A program made the position numbers and the translations under genes. A stretch of DNA of 64,000 nucleotides from Chitinophaga pinensis (GTDB taxonomy: Bacteria; Bacteroidota; Bacteroidia; Flavobacteriales_D; Crocinitomicaceae): the NCBI GenBank assembly GCA_945863605.1, contig CAMAZP010000014.1:1-64000 (forward strand). Reading direction: 5' to 3'. Each line of letters opens with the position of its first letter. The stretch's first letter is position 1. Of the stretch, positions 53,955 to 62,004 are shown piece by piece. The notes under the pieces were generated by a model. That model had not been told where the DNA came from. It made no database searches and saw only the letters and a program-made list of their open reading frames with translations.

Positions 53955-54602
53955 TTAAACTTTTATTCCAAACGCTAAATCACCTGCATCACCCAACCCA
54001 GGTACAATGTAGGATTGTGCCGTTAGTTCTTCATCAATTGCTCCTACCCAAATTTCTGTATTTTCAGGAAAATTGCGTTTAATCAGTTCAATTGCAACAG
54101 GGGTTGCGATTGCAGACACAATATATACTTTAGAAGGTTTACCACTTTTTAATAATGCTTTGTAAACAGTCACCATCGAGCTTCCTGATGCTAACATTGG
54201 ATCGCTAATAATCCAAGTTCTTCCATCAAGTTGAGGGGAAGCTAAATATTCAACATAAATTTCAAATTCCTCAGGAGTCGTATGTTTTCTGTATGCAGAA
54301 ATAAACGCACTATCTGAACGGTCAAAAACACTCAAGAGACCGTTGTGCATTGCTAATCCAGCTCTTAAAATAGTCGCCAAAACAGGTTTCTCACTCACTA
54401 CCGTTTCGTTTGAAATACCCAATGGAGTTTTAACAGCAAGTAAATTTGAAGACATTTTTTTTGATAATTCATAACCCAAAATGGCAGCAATTCGCTCCAT
54501 ATTGAAACGGAAACGCATTGGGTCTTTTTGAATTTGTTCATCTCTAATTTCAGCCATAAAATTATTGAAAATAGAATGTTGTTGAGATAGATTAACGACC
54601 AT
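53955..54602 (-). CDS. upp: Uracil phosphoribosyltransferase
   Basis: 215 residues. ILRAGLAMHNGL is the UPRT hallmark, the PRPP-binding loop is DPMLASGSSMV (a Ser variant of the usual TGGS) and the uracil-binding end is YIVPGLGDAGDLAFG. It makes UMP from uracil and PRPP for pyrimidine salvage. It lies next to the YjjG-like nucleotidase, another pyrimidine-related gene. Confidence 0.93.
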   Translation of the reverse strand: MVVNLSQQHSIFNNFMAEIRDEQIQKDPMRFRFNMERIAAILGYELSKKMSSNLLAVKTPLGISNETVVSEKPVLATILRAGLAMHNGLLSVFDRSDSAFISAYRKHTTPEEFEIYVEYLASPQLDGRTWIISDPMLASGSSMVTVYKALLKSGKPSKVYIVSAIATPVAIELIKRNFPENTEIWVGAIDEELTAQSYIVPGLGDAGDLAFGIKV

Positions 54603-54894
54603 ATAATTTATTTTTTTTAAAGTTAATTAGAAATTTAAACCACAGTTTAGTTTTAATTTAACTTTTCGTTAAAATCGTTACTATTTATACATGTTTGTTT
54701 TAGTCTTAAAATAAATAATTTATTCTAAAAAATATAAACCTTGTATGAGTAGCAGACTCTGCTAGAGGTGGCGACTTTTATAATCTTTTCAGAATTACAA
54801 ACTCATAGCATCCTCATAACTCCCATTCGAAGATACGATGATGGATTGGAGGATTTGGGTTTTTTGGTGGTGGGGGAGGGTTGGGAATTAAGAA
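54603..54894. other. Spacer between the RM cassette and upp, with G-rich end
   Basis: 292 nt. AGCAGACTCTGCT (54751-54763) is a small hairpin without tRNA features. Four G-runs of three or more lie in 54857-54884 near the restriction-gene end and could form a G-quadruplex. Confidence 0.4.
54869..54879. repeat. Left 11-bp flank of the restriction-modification cassette
   Basis: GGTGGGGGAGG is the exact reverse complement of CCTCCCCCACC at 57416-57426. The two bracket both genes of the cassette. Confidence 0.45.
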
Positions 54895-56073
54895 TTACTT
54901 CCCGATAAATTCCTCATACGAATTAGTTTTCATAACGTCAATCCTGTAATTTTTTTCATTGTCTTTTATTACAATAACACTGTCAATGTCAATTTTCTTA
55001 AGCATTTCTATTGTTACAATTTCATTTTCTTTTAATTGTAATGCTTTTCTTAAAATCCAATCACCTAATCCTTTATTTGATTTGGTCATAAGTCCTTTAC
55101 CCTTATTGATTTTTTTTCCATTAATTTCTACCAAAGAAGTTTGACACATACTAGCTTCAAATGAGAGTCCATTAGGTAAATGAAGTAGAAAATGATTCTT
55201 TTCATTTTCTATTGGAGGAAAAAAATCTGGGTATAATTCATGAATAATTTTAGGGACCGGAATATAAACTTCATTTGAATCCCTTTTTCTACCATTTGCA
55301 TTCCATTGATTTAATCCTGAACCTTCCCCCAATTTTTTATCACTTAGATTTCTTGTACTAAACAAAGGTAGAATTACATAATTCTTTCCTTTTATTAAAG
55401 AATTGGTTGCAGACTTTAAATTTTTATTTTTCTCAAATAATTCTAACAATAAAGTATATGGATCTTCAATGATTTCAATCGGAAGCCTGAAAACATTTTG
55501 AGGAATAATAAATTTTCTAAAAAGTGTGCTTTTTGAATAGTTAAACACATATTGATGATTTCCATCTTCAAATTGAAGACTTGATTTATTATCCTTTACA
55601 GAATTTATATTTGCTAAATCAATTTTATTATAATCTGTTTCAAAAAGTAATAATTCCTTTTCTTTTCTAGCAACAATATGATAAAGTGAATCTTCTAAAT
55701 TATAGAGTCTGCTCGCAAAATCAATTCTCTCATTGCGACTTTCACCTAACTTTAAAGCTAGCTCTTTGCCTTTAAAATCTTGTAAAACCCTTGATAGTGA
55801 GTTAAATTCTGCCACTTTTTCTGTACTTGAATTTCCATTACAAATAAAAGTTTTTAGACCTACTCCAAGAGAATTATAATTTGCATCAAAAGCAGTGTCA
55901 GACCGAGATAAGTTTCCGGCATTAAAAGATTTACAAAAGATATTCTCAGCAACTCGATAATTAATAAATGGAACTGAACTTTCACTAAAAAGACCTGATA
56001 ACTTAGAAACTGCTCCAAGTAATTTTAAATAGTCACCATCATTTTCTTTGTCTATTTCAGCAAAAGATTTCAT
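54895..56073 (-). CDS. Putative type II restriction endonuclease, B3-like C-terminal domain
   Basis: 392 residues. The C-terminal ~140 residues (GSGLNQWNANGRKRDSNEVYIPV, FFPP, FLLHLPNGLSFEASM) resemble the B3-like DNA-recognition domain of NgoFVII/NgoAVII-type restriction enzymes. The N-terminal part has FDAN...GVGLKTF (D63, K74) and FNYSKSTLFRKF; a standard PD-(D/E)XK or phospholipase-D motif is not clear. It lies 16 nt downstream of a DNA cytosine methyltransferase in the same direction, the usual type II layout. Recognition sequence unknown. Very AT-rich codons. Confidence 0.65.
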   Translation of the reverse strand: MKSFAEIDKENDGDYLKLLGAVSKLSGLFSESSVPFINYRVAENIFCKSFNAGNLSRSDTAFDANYNSLGVGLKTFICNGNSSTEKVAEFNSLSRVLQDFKGKELALKLGESRNERIDFASRLYNLEDSLYHIVARKEKELLLFETDYNKIDLANINSVKDNKSSLQFEDGNHQYVFNYSKSTLFRKFIIPQNVFRLPIEIIEDPYTLLLELFEKNKNLKSATNSLIKGKNYVILPLFSTRNLSDKKLGEGSGLNQWNANGRKRDSNEVYIPVPKIIHELYPDFFPPIENEKNHFLLHLPNGLSFEASMCQTSLVEINGKKINKGKGLMTKSNKGLGDWILRKALQLKENEIVTIEMLKKIDIDSVIVIKDNEKNYRIDVMKTNSYEEFIGK

Positions 56074-56089
56074 AACATTAATTTTAGAA

Positions 56090-57316
56090 TCATGATATCA
56101 CTTTAGCAATTTGCGTTGCAATTCTTTCAACAAGTGAAGTTGTAACAGAATTACCTGCTTGCATATATAATTTACTATTAGCTAATTGAGGAAGTAAATA
56201 ACTATTCATAGGATAACCTTGTAAAGCAAAACATTCTTTTGGGGTTAATTTCCTAATTCCGTAATTATCCTTAATCAATGGAACATTGTGTCCGCCTGCA
56301 CCCATATTAGCTGTTAAAGTTGGGCACAAATTACTTTTATTCTCTCTTACATAAACACGTCTCCATTGATATACTGTATTTTTAGAAACAATTGTTTTTT
56401 CTAATTCAGGATAATACATATGACTTTTCTTATAATAAAAAACATCATCTTGTTTATCATTATCAATAAAATCGTGAATTGTATTGGTTAATTTAATCGG
56501 TTCTGGAAAAGTAAATTTGGAGTACTTTTTAACTTGTTTAGGATCAAATGCAACAATAAAAATTCTCTCACGATTTTGAGGAACATTAGCATGTGTTGCA
56601 GAATTTAAAACTTTATAAAAAACTTTATAGCCTAATTTTACTTCCAATGAATTCAGTATTGTTTTAAAGGTATTTCCTTTATCATGTGAAACTAAATTTT
56701 TCACGTTTTCGAGGAAAACAACTTTTGGCCTGTGTTTCTCTACAATTTGTTCAATGTCAAAAAATAATGTTCCACGTGTATCAGCAAATCCTTTTTGGTT
56801 ACCTGCTATAGAGAACGCCTGACATGGAAAACCAGCGCAAAGTATGTCAAATTTTTCAGGAATATAGTTTTTAATTCTATCCTTAGTTATATCACCAAAA
56901 GGAACATCGCCAAAATTAGCTCTGTAGGTCTTTTTTGCATCATTATTCCATTCACTTGTAAAAACACATTTACCTCCAACATTTTGCAACGCCAATCTAA
57001 ATCCTCCAATTCCTGCAAACAAATCAATGAAACTAAAGTCAATTTTGTAAGGTGTTGGATAAGGTACATTTTCAACCTCAAATAAAAGTTGTTGAAAAAC
57101 ATCCTCATTAACAACTGAAATATTATCAACCTTGTTCAAATTGTAAAGATTTCTTAATGATTGCAATGCATCTTTTTCAAAATACTTTTTTTCAGCATTA
57201 TTGTAATTATGTAAAAAGTGTGTTACAATTGCTTTATTATTTTCTTCTTCAATAAATTCAATTCTAAATTTTTTATCTTCAAAATCTTCAATACTAACTG
57301 TACGTTTTAACTTCAT
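56090..57316 (-). CDS. dcm: DNA (cytosine-5-)-methyltransferase
   Basis: 408 residues. C5-methyltransferase motifs: I DLFAGIGGFR (~98-107), IV GFPCQAFS with catalytic C165, VI FLENVKN (~201), VIII QNRERIFIV, IX/X RKLTPKECFALQGYP and QAGNSV. There is an extra ~92-residue N-terminal extension not needed for catalysis. It protects DNA from the partner nuclease encoded downstream. The target sequence is set by the region between motifs VIII and IX and cannot be read here. AT-rich composition suggests horizontal gain. Confidence 0.92.
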   Translation of the reverse strand: MKLKRTVSIEDFEDKKFRIEFIEEENNKAIVTHFLHNYNNAEKKYFEKDALQSLRNLYNLNKVDNISVVNEDVFQQLLFEVENVPYPTPYKIDFSFIDLFAGIGGFRLALQNVGGKCVFTSEWNNDAKKTYRANFGDVPFGDITKDRIKNYIPEKFDILCAGFPCQAFSIAGNQKGFADTRGTLFFDIEQIVEKHRPKVVFLENVKNLVSHDKGNTFKTILNSLEVKLGYKVFYKVLNSATHANVPQNRERIFIVAFDPKQVKKYSKFTFPEPIKLTNTIHDFIDNDKQDDVFYYKKSHMYYPELEKTIVSKNTVYQWRRVYVRENKSNLCPTLTANMGAGGHNVPLIKDNYGIRKLTPKECFALQGYPMNSYLLPQLANSKLYMQAGNSVTTSLVERIATQIAKVIS

Positions 57317-57415
57317 TTTTTAGAATTCTATTTAGTCCGCTAAATTAAAAATTAATAACCTTAAAATTCAATATGCAATTTTGGTTTTCTAATTACAATT
57401 AATTAAATTCACCTT

Positions 57416-57426
57416 CCTCCCCCACC
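57416..57426. repeat. Right 11-bp flank of the restriction-modification cassette
   Basis: CCTCCCCCACC, reverse complement of 54869-54879, lies ~100 nt upstream of the methyltransferase start and just before the promoter of the next gene. Confidence 0.45.
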
Positions 57427-57441
57427 TATCTTTATTTCCTG

Positions 57442-57449
57442 TAAATTTG
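57442..57449 (+). promoter_or_regulatory. -7 promoter element of the 57.5-kb gene
   Basis: TAAATTTG lies 12 nt before the TTG at 57462. It includes the upstream in-frame TTG (57447), arguing against that start. Confidence 0.45.
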
Positions 57450-57461
57450 CACTCCAAAATT

Positions 57462-58586
57462 TTGAAATTGAAGAAGATATTTAATAGCCGTTGGTTTAAA
57501 ATACCGTTTTTTACAGTCGTTTTTGCTTTCGCAGGAATTGGCTTTTTCTTAAGTGCCTCTTACGTTGCCATCAAGTTTCGCCTAACCGACCAGAAAGGAA
57601 GTGTCGATGTCAATAATCGTTATTTTCAGTCCATCAAAGGGAAATACAACCAAGCTTACACGCTGAGCAAGGAAGAAGTGAAACAATTGCGCTACGAATC
57701 TCTGGAGCGAATTTTAGTGTTGAACCGCTACCACCCCAAAAATGCACAGTACATTTTGAACGCTTGGCGCAAATCCAACAACAATGTGGAAGTCTTGCGT
57801 ATGCTCGATGCGGTAGATATTCAACTGAAAGACAACGCTGCCTATAAAGCGGAAATCAAAGCCTTGAAATCGAACAAAAACAAGAAAAAAGATTATTCTA
57901 AATTGAGCGTTTTTGAGTGGATGAATATCTCTGAATGGCAAGATTTCAAAATCGCTGTTGCCAAAGACAAACACCTGATTGACTCTGCTGCAGAAGTGAC
58001 AGGCGTTGAACCCCGCTTGATTGTTGCTTGCTTAGTTGGGGAACAAATTCGCTTGTTTAATTCCAATCGCGAGGCCTACAAAAAATGGATTTCTCCCCTT
58101 AAAATTCTCTCTGTTGAATCAATGTATTCCTTTGGTGTAACAGGGATTAAAGAACACACAGCCAAAAATATCGAAACGCATTTGAAAGATTCTTCCAGCA
58201 TTTATTACCTTGGAAAAAAATACGAAAAACTCCTTAATTTCAAAACAGGCGACCCACAAACAGAACGCATTTCACGTTTGACTTCTTACCGCAATCACTA
58301 TTATTCGTATTTGTATGCAGCGGTATTTTTGAAGCAAGTGAAAATTCAATGGGAAAAAGCAAACTATCCAATTGACAATCGCCCTGAGATTTTGGTGACG
58401 TTATTTAATGTTGGTTACCCACAATCAGTTCCAAAATCAAACCCTAAAGTGGGTGGCTCAACGATTATGATCAAAGACAAACCTTATACTTTTGGTGCGA
58501 TTGGTTTCCAATTCTATTATTCTGGCGAGCTTTTTGACTTGTTTCCGTTTAAAAAACAAAAATTTGACTGGAATGAAGTGGTTTAA
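57462..58586 (+). CDS. Membrane-anchored murein-hydrolase-like protein of uncertain function
   Basis: About 374 residues. No ATG precedes the membrane anchor; TTG at 57462 or 57468 (LKLKKIFNSRW) is the probable start. One N-terminal transmembrane helix (IPFFTVVFAFAGIGFFLSASYVAI) precedes a helical extracytoplasmic domain. GVEPRLIVACLVGEQIRLF and SVESMYSFGVTGIKEHTA recall the lysozyme-like fold of DUF1402 and lytic transglycosylases, with a possible catalytic Glu in the GEQ. The reading is tentative. It overlaps the glycosidase gene by 14 nt. Confidence 0.6.
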   Translation: MKLKKIFNSRWFKIPFFTVVFAFAGIGFFLSASYVAIKFRLTDQKGSVDVNNRYFQSIKGKYNQAYTLSKEEVKQLRYESLERILVLNRYHPKNAQYILNAWRKSNNNVEVLRMLDAVDIQLKDNAAYKAEIKALKSNKNKKKDYSKLSVFEWMNISEWQDFKIAVAKDKHLIDSAAEVTGVEPRLIVACLVGEQIRLFNSNREAYKKWISPLKILSVESMYSFGVTGIKEHTAKNIETHLKDSSSIYYLGKKYEKLLNFKTGDPQTERISRLTSYRNHYYSYLYAAVFLKQVKIQWEKANYPIDNRPEILVTLFNVGYPQSVPKSNPKVGGSTIMIKDKPYTFGAIGFQFYYSGELFDLFPFKKQKFDWNEVV

Positions 58587-59418
58587 CTTACTGTTCGTTT
58601 TTATAAGTTTAACTAGCTTCTGCCAAGTCGATCCTTCACTTCCTGATTATTCCGAATGGACTGTTTTAACCAAAGGAATGGAATACCGCGAAGTAAATGC
58701 GCCACTCAAGTCCGTAGTAGGCGATTCGAAACTGAGCATTCTACGCATGGATCCAAAGCACTTCGATTTCGGAATTCACGCAGCAACCGCTTACGACCGC
58801 AAACCAAGAACGCTTTATGATTGGGCAGATACCTTTCGTTTGAATGTTGTTTTCAACGCTGGAATGTATGATTTGAGTAAACCACTTATGAGCAAAGGAT
58901 ATTTAGGAACGAAAGACCATGTCAACAATGGCGTTTTGAGAGAATATTACCGTTCAATGATTGCAGTTGGTTCAACAGACACAAGCAAACATCAAAACAT
59001 TGAAATTTTAGATTTAGGTTGCGAAAGTTTCCAAAGTCGCAAGAATGATTTCCAAGGATTCGCACAAGGTTTGAGGATGATCAACTGTGACGGTGTTGCA
59101 ATGGCTTGGAACAAACGCAATCAGTCGTGTAGTATGATGGTGGCGGCGCAAGATACCAAAGGCTGGTTTTACTTGATATTTTGCCGTTCGCCATACACAC
59201 ACAACCAAATGATTCGCTTCATGAAAGATATGCCTTATGGCTTGACCAATGCGATTTATTTAGAAGGCGGACCAGAAACAAGTTTACTTATCGACGTAAA
59301 CGGGCATTGCATCGAGAAAGTCGGAAGCTACGTTTCTTCCACTTACGAGCGCGACGACAATACTAATTTTTGGAAGTTGCCGAATGTGATTGGAGTGAGG
59401 GAGAGAATTAGGAATTGA
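58573..59418 (+). CDS. Phosphodiester glycosidase family protein (NAGPA-like)
   Basis: 281 residues from the ATG at 58573 (MKWFNLLFVFISLTSFCQ, signal peptide), overlapping the previous gene by 14 nt. VVFNAGMYDLSKPLMSKGYL and NAIYLEGGPETSLLID match the phosphodiester glycosidase domain (PF09992, related to the N-acetylglucosamine-1-phosphodiester uncovering enzyme). It would act in the periplasm on a glycan phosphodiester, possibly together with the coupled murein-hydrolase-like protein. Confidence 0.85.
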   Translation: MKWFNLLFVFISLTSFCQVDPSLPDYSEWTVLTKGMEYREVNAPLKSVVGDSKLSILRMDPKHFDFGIHAATAYDRKPRTLYDWADTFRLNVVFNAGMYDLSKPLMSKGYLGTKDHVNNGVLREYYRSMIAVGSTDTSKHQNIEILDLGCESFQSRKNDFQGFAQGLRMINCDGVAMAWNKRNQSCSMMVAAQDTKGWFYLIFCRSPYTHNQMIRFMKDMPYGLTNAIYLEGGPETSLLIDVNGHCIEKVGSYVSSTYERDDNTNFWKLPNVIGVRERIRN

Positions 59419-59509
59419 GAATGTAGAATTTAGAATTTTTAAGTTAACTAGTAAATACTTCTTTTGATTTCGTACATCTGCAAAGCAAAAAAATGATTAA
59501 ATTAGGGGT

Positions 59510-59800
59510 ATGGAAAATCAAGAAGCAATAAAAGCCTTTTTGGAGAAATACAAAGATTTGTTTTGGCACTTTGACAAGACAAAATTGGAGCTCTTATCTG
59601 TTGATGTTGTCGTTGAATATATTCTTAATTATGGAGACGAACACGCAGTAAAAGAATTGTTTCAAGTATATGGATTAAAAGAAACTGCATCTGTATTTTT
59701 TAAAAACACATTTACTGGAAGAAGAATTAACTATTTACCTGAAGTAAAAAATTATTTCACTTTATATTTCAATAGACATGCACCTAGAAATCTTAAGTAA
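59510..59800 (+). CDS. DUF6922-like small protein, putative antitoxin
   Basis: 96 residues. DLFWHFDKTKLELLS near the N-terminus and VVVEYILNYGDEHAVKELFQVYG match the pattern of DUF6922-type small helical proteins found with AbiEii-like nucleotidyltransferases. No DNA-binding motif is obvious. It overlaps the toxin-like gene by 23 nt, which suggests a coupled toxin-antitoxin pair with the antitoxin first. The antitoxin role is inferred from position. Confidence 0.65.
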   Translation: MENQEAIKAFLEKYKDLFWHFDKTKLELLSVDVVVEYILNYGDEHAVKELFQVYGLKETASVFFKNTFTGRRINYLPEVKNYFTLYFNRHAPRNLK

Positions 59801-60395
59801 GGAGCAAATAGAGCTTTTGACTTTTATTGAAAAGTTTAAGTCGCGGTTTTATTTAGTTGGTGGTACAGCCATAGCTTTACAAATTGGACATAGACAATCT
59901 ATTGATTTTGATTTATTTAGTGAAAAAAAATTTTCAATTTCTACAATTCATAAAAAGGTTGTGGAAGAATTCCCAAATTGTCATATTATTCATCGTTCTG
60001 ATGACCAAATTCATTATCTTTTAAATGGAGTAAAATTTACTTTTTTTCATTATCCATTCTCAATTCCATTAGACAAAAAGCTTTCAAAAATTATTTCAAT
60101 GCCAAATTTAAAAACACTTTCAGCAATGAAGGCTTTTGCAATTGGAAGAAGAGCAAAATGGAAAGATTATGTTGATTTATATTTCTTACTTAAATCATAT
60201 ATATCTATAAACGAAGTAAGTTTATTAGCAAAAGAGATTTTTGGGGGAGAATTTAATTCAAAACTTTTCAGACAGCAAATTTCCTACTTTAACGATGTAG
60301 ATTATCGAGAGGCTGTTTTCTACCTCCCTGGTTTTGAGGTTAGTGAAGAAGAAGTTAAATCTTTTTTAATTGATGTTGCAACTGAACCTTTTTAG
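59778..60395 (+). CDS. AbiEii/AbiGii-type nucleotidyltransferase, putative toxin
   Basis: 205 residues. YLVGGTAIALQIGHRQSIDFDLFS holds the GG...HR-S-x-D-x-D nucleotidyltransferase motif (G28-G29, H38, D43 and D45). KWKDYVDLYFLL is the second conserved motif (K-x-x-D-x-x-D). AbiEii toxins transfer nucleotides to RNA or tRNA and underlie abortive phage infection. It pairs with the upstream DUF6922-like gene. It lies 2.5 kb from the restriction-modification cassette, with two envelope genes between. Confidence 0.85.
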   Translation: MHLEILSKEQIELLTFIEKFKSRFYLVGGTAIALQIGHRQSIDFDLFSEKKFSISTIHKKVVEEFPNCHIIHRSDDQIHYLLNGVKFTFFHYPFSIPLDKKLSKIISMPNLKTLSAMKAFAIGRRAKWKDYVDLYFLLKSYISINEVSLLAKEIFGGEFNSKLFRQQISYFNDVDYREAVFYLPGFEVSEEEVKSFLIDVATEPF

Positions 60396-60413
60396 CTGAA
60401 AAATCAATAATCC

Positions 60414-60992
60414 TTGTCAAAATATCAAACAATTTCTGGAGTAAGTGAAGGTTTCTACAAAGAAAAGGGATCAAAATTTTATGCTTTCGCTGTTCCTTGT
60501 AAAACAGAAGAAGAAGCAAAAACATATTTAAACAACTACCGCAAATCTCACCCTCAAGCAGTTCATGTTTGTTACGCTTTTCGATTTGGAAGTGATAAAA
60601 AAGTCTTCCGTGCTAGTGACGATGGTGAACCCTCCAATTCTGCAGGGCCTCCAATTTTAGGACAAATTCAATCCTTTGATTTAACCAATGTGTTGATTGC
60701 AGTTGTGCGGTATTATGGCGGAACAAACTTAGGTGTTGGAGGTTTGATTCAAGCCTATCGCACTGCAACAAAAGAAGCATTGGAAAACGCCCAAATTATT
60801 GATCAAGAGGACGAACAACTTTTGGAGCTAAATTTTAAGTACGAGCAGCTTCCTGTAATTATGAAAGTTATCAAGAATCATAGCTGTACAATAATTGAAC
60901 AAATTTTTGATAACCAATGCTTTATGAAAGTTTCTTTTCCTGTTTCTAATTTAATGTTAAGAGAACAAATCAATGAGCTAATAAAAGAATAG
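60414..60992 (+). CDS. YigZ/IMPACT family protein
   Basis: 192 residues. The start is TTG at 60414 (SKYQTISGVSEGFYKEKGSKF); no upstream ATG fits. EPSNSAGPPILGQI and VIAVVRYYGGTNLGVGGLIQAYR are the IMPACT N-terminal signature. The C-terminal ~70 residues form the DUF1949 ferredoxin-like domain. Its role is unclear; eukaryotic IMPACT regulates Gcn2 signalling. Convergent with the LysR gene, 9 nt apart. Confidence 0.9.
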   Translation: MSKYQTISGVSEGFYKEKGSKFYAFAVPCKTEEEAKTYLNNYRKSHPQAVHVCYAFRFGSDKKVFRASDDGEPSNSAGPPILGQIQSFDLTNVLIAVVRYYGGTNLGVGGLIQAYRTATKEALENAQIIDQEDEQLLELNFKYEQLPVIMKVIKNHSCTIIEQIFDNQCFMKVSFPVSNLMLREQINELIKE

Positions 60993-61001
60993 CTTTCTAC
61001 A

Positions 61002-61925
61002 TTAATACTTTTCCACCCACGAAAAATTCTCTTCAATAATATTTTCTTTTTCTTTTTCAATAAAATCAACAAAAGCCTTAGCAATTGGAGATAGTTTTTT
61101 GTTATCAAGATAAATCAAATACCAATCTGTACAAATAGGCAAACCTTCCATCGGAATTAGTTGTAATTGGTCGTTAAATAATTCATTACGTAAACCAATC
61201 ATGGGCATAATTGAATAACCCAATCCAGCGATGATTGCTTGTTTAATCGTTTCATTTGATACAAACTCCATTTTCTTGATGCCTGTCAATTGAATCTTAT
61301 CAATGTATTTTTCCATAGCATCGCGAGTAGCCGAACCCTCTTCTCTAAATATCAAAGGAATAGATTCTAAAATGGACTTATCATTAGAAACTGAATCGAA
61401 GGTTTTTTCCTTGTTACCAACCAAAAAAAGTTTATTCGGCATCAATTTAATTTTTTGGAAATTCATCTTTTCTGGAATAACCGAAACTAAGGCAAAATCA
61501 ACTTCATTTTTTATCAAGCTTTCAATAACTTTAGTCTTATTCGTTACGTCCAACATCAACTCAATATTCTGATACTTTTTCAAAAAAGGCGAAAGAAAAT
61601 AAGGAATAACATATTTCCCAGTTGATACCACTGAGATTTTTAATCTTCCCGTCAAATGTCCTTTGTATGCATTTACTTTATGGTTGATTGCATAAACTTC
61701 ATTTAAAATAGACTCAGCGGCCTCGCCAATTTCTCTTCCAAAATCGGTGATGAATATTTTCTTACCAATAATTTCTGTTAGTGGTATTTCAAATTGTTCT
61801 TGAAAATTCTTCAATTGAATAGAAACAGCAGGCTGAGTCAAATGTAATTCCTCAGAAGCTTTAGTAATACTTTCAGTTTGAACGATTTTCAAAAAAATAC
61901 GAAGTTGATTTAAGGTGTAATTCAT
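61002..61925 (-). CDS. LysR-type transcriptional regulator
   Basis: 307 residues. The N-terminal winged helix (LRIFLKIVQTESITKASEELHLTQPAVSIQLKNF) and the periplasmic-binding-like effector domain at ~90-290 are complete. The domain resembles the CysL/CysB group. It is transcribed divergently from the DUF6671 gene with a 79-nt spacer containing TTATGT (61935-61940) and ACATAA (61970-61975) as inverted halves, candidates for LysR binding. The effector is unknown. Confidence 0.92.
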   Translation of the reverse strand: MNYTLNQLRIFLKIVQTESITKASEELHLTQPAVSIQLKNFQEQFEIPLTEIIGKKIFITDFGREIGEAAESILNEVYAINHKVNAYKGHLTGRLKISVVSTGKYVIPYFLSPFLKKYQNIELMLDVTNKTKVIESLIKNEVDFALVSVIPEKMNFQKIKLMPNKLFLVGNKEKTFDSVSNDKSILESIPLIFREEGSATRDAMEKYIDKIQLTGIKKMEFVSNETIKQAIIAGLGYSIMPMIGLRNELFNDQLQLIPMEGLPICTDWYLIYLDNKKLSPIAKAFVDFIEKEKENIIEENFSWVEKY

Positions 61926-61949
61926 AACGATAACTTATGTTTTTTATTT

Positions 61950-61957
61950 CAAATATA
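61950..61957 (-). promoter_or_regulatory. -7 promoter element of the LysR gene
   Basis: The minus strand reads TATATTTG, 24 nt upstream of the LysR ATG. It lies between inverted TTATGT and ACATAA half-sites. Confidence 0.4.
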
Positions 61958-62004
61958 AATAAAAATAATACATAAAGAATTTTCATCTTTGCAAAAATTA
62001 GAAA

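Noticed and set aside
54751-54790. tRNA-like hairpin AGCAGACTCTGCT
   Set aside because: No acceptor stem, T-loop or conserved tRNA positions around it.
56795-57085. 96-codon plus-strand open frame
   Set aside because: It is antisense to the methyltransferase motif I region and has no features of its own.
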